Source: Artemisia argyi
Taxonomy: Eukaryota > Streptophyta > Magnoliopsida > Asterales > Asteraceae
NCBI GenBank assembly: GCA_030686995.1
Contig: CM060680.1
Span: 82,920,259 to 82,984,258, forward strand
Length of the DNA: 64,000 nt
Reading direction: 5' to 3'
Shown here: positions 62,915 through 64,000 of the stretch, piece by piece
Position numbering within the stretch: the stretch's first letter is position 1
How the letters are laid out: every line of letters starts with the position of its first letter
Notes under the pieces: generated by a model
What the model was told of the DNA's origin: nothing
The model's database searches: none
The model's input: only the letters and a program-made list of their open reading frames with translations
Translations under genes and position numbers: made by a program

Positions 62915-64000
62915 TTTGTATCAAGTAAAACATTCCTATACTCCCATATCCTAGCATAGTGTTCCTTCAACCCACCTTCATAATCAAATAAAGCCCTCTG
63001 TTTTGCTCCCAGACATTGACCAACGCTAACATTTAAGTGATATCTTGCCCTAATGTCTGCTTTCATCTTCAATAATGGAATAAAAGGATCTGCAATGAGT
63101 TCCTTGGCAAAATGGTGTGCTATCCATTTGTATGTTACCAAGCTACCTAGGTTGTAATTCCTAGAACATCTGTGTTTAGGCTTTAGGGACTTGATCTGGA
63201 AAGACATCCATGATGCAAATAATCTAAAACCACAAACATTTTTATCCTTTTCAACTGCCCTAACAGATTTCCTTTTAAGCCTACCCTTTTTGCTGACCTT
63301 GTTAGCTGGCTTAGAACTACCCTCCCCATCTTTTGAAGAACCCACCACAACTGTAGAACAACCCTCCCCATCTTTTGAACCACCCTCACCTTTCTTTTTC
63401 TTCCTATCCTGTTGTCTTTTTTTAATAGTGGGAGCTCCAGCACATCTACCTGATTGAACATCCCTACCACAATAAACTAGCAATTGCTTCCAATCATTTC
63501 TCATAACCACAATTGATACCCATTTGCTACCGCATAATTAGCTAAAGCAAGTTTGAGTTGTTCATTGGTCTCAAACCTCATACCTAAAACAGGTTCCATT
63601 TTATCCCATTGTAGTGTAGGATCATGTCTTGGGTATATGATACCTGACTTAGCTCTATACCTAGGATCTATGTTATCTGGGTCATCTATCACTTCTCTTG
63701 CAGGTTCATTCACTGCTTCATCAATGAAGCCTTTATAGTGACCACTATTAGAGCACAACTTCAACAGAAATGGATCCTTAGTAGTTACAACCTTAATTTC
63801 TACATTATCATCACCTTCAGTAAAAAACTCAACATCACCATAATCTTCTTCATCACTAGAACAATAACCATCACTGGATTCATTTCCTAAGTCAACATTA
63901 TTGGTTTCTGCAAGGTCCCTAATATCTAAGGCATCATCATTCATATGTTCAGCATACAAATCCACAACCCATTTATTTTCATAACCAACTATTAAAAAAG
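62915..64000 (-). pseudogene. MULE transposase, N-terminal part, frameshifted, running off the window
   Basis: From the right edge: acidic N-terminus (MNDDALDIRDLAETNNVDLG, YCSSDEEDYGDVEFF), then DPTLQWDKMEPVLGMRFETN, the start of the MuDR DNA-binding region (LKLALANYAVANGYQLW). There a frame change at about 63510 leads to MRNDWKQLLVYCGRDVQSG, a Lys/Gly-rich insert, CGFRLFASWMSFQ, then LVTYKWIAHHFAKELI and NVLLDTNPG. The reading frame is open to the window end, so the true start is outside. It joins in order and strand with 45540-47743. Confidence 0.82.

Overview
The window is nuclear DNA of a flowering plant, probably a eudicot. It has long AT-rich introns with GT/AG borders, plant-type gene families, and plant copia, gypsy (Athila-like), MULE, hAT, PIF/Harbinger, LINE and SINE elements. 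The transposon flavour recalls Asteraceae, but that is a weak inference. I saw no rRNA genes, functional tRNA genes or CRISPR arrays.

Left half (1-29 kb): three tandem, same-strand, complete 10-exon genes encode CDC48C-type (NVL/Rix7-like) double AAA+ ATPases, at 313-6916 (820 aa), 11816-17571 (775 aa) and 24673-29122 (759 aa). Every exon border and phase could be joined by eye, and all three reading frames are open from ATG to stop. They share intron positions, some intron sequence and 3' flanks, so they arose by segmental tandem duplication. The N-terminal linkers diverge, and copy 3 has changes in conserved D2 positions. A last-exon relic at about 24.0 kb hints at a further lost copy or rearrangement. 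The spacers are filled with transposons: a LINE 3' end and a hAT MITE in intron 1 of copy 1; a 1.8-kb Mutator-type foldback element, a palindromic MITE and a Harbinger ORF1 relic between copies 1 and 2; a SINE and a hairpin MITE in intron 1 of copy 2; and a young copia element with a perfect TTTTA target duplication just downstream of copy 2.

Middle (29-43 kb): a nested foldback element (30.96-32.17 kb), a SINE, a 3-exon gene for an unrecognised 135-aa protein (33141-35762), a LYR-motif mitochondrial protein gene (37015-37287) with a decayed tandem copy (38036-38345), and on the minus strand an intronless mTERF gene resembling mTERF4/BSM/RUG2 (38927-40411). Two more hAT-type MITEs with 8-bp target duplications follow.

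Right third (43.9-64 kb): a MULE transposase gene on the minus strand, frameshifted and running off the right edge, is split by an Athila-like gypsy element (47744-62914). That element has unusually long, about 4.2-kb LTRs, a primer site resembling the tRNA-Asp type, and gag-pol full of stops. Its 3' LTR lacks about the last 95 bp, which points to a deletion at the right junction.

Together the cellular genes are housekeeping ones: ribosome assembly (CDC48C), organelle gene expression (mTERF) and mitochondrial complex or Fe-S assembly (LYR). TGGGCY 'site II' motifs are visible upstream of CDC48C copy 3 and the mTERF gene.
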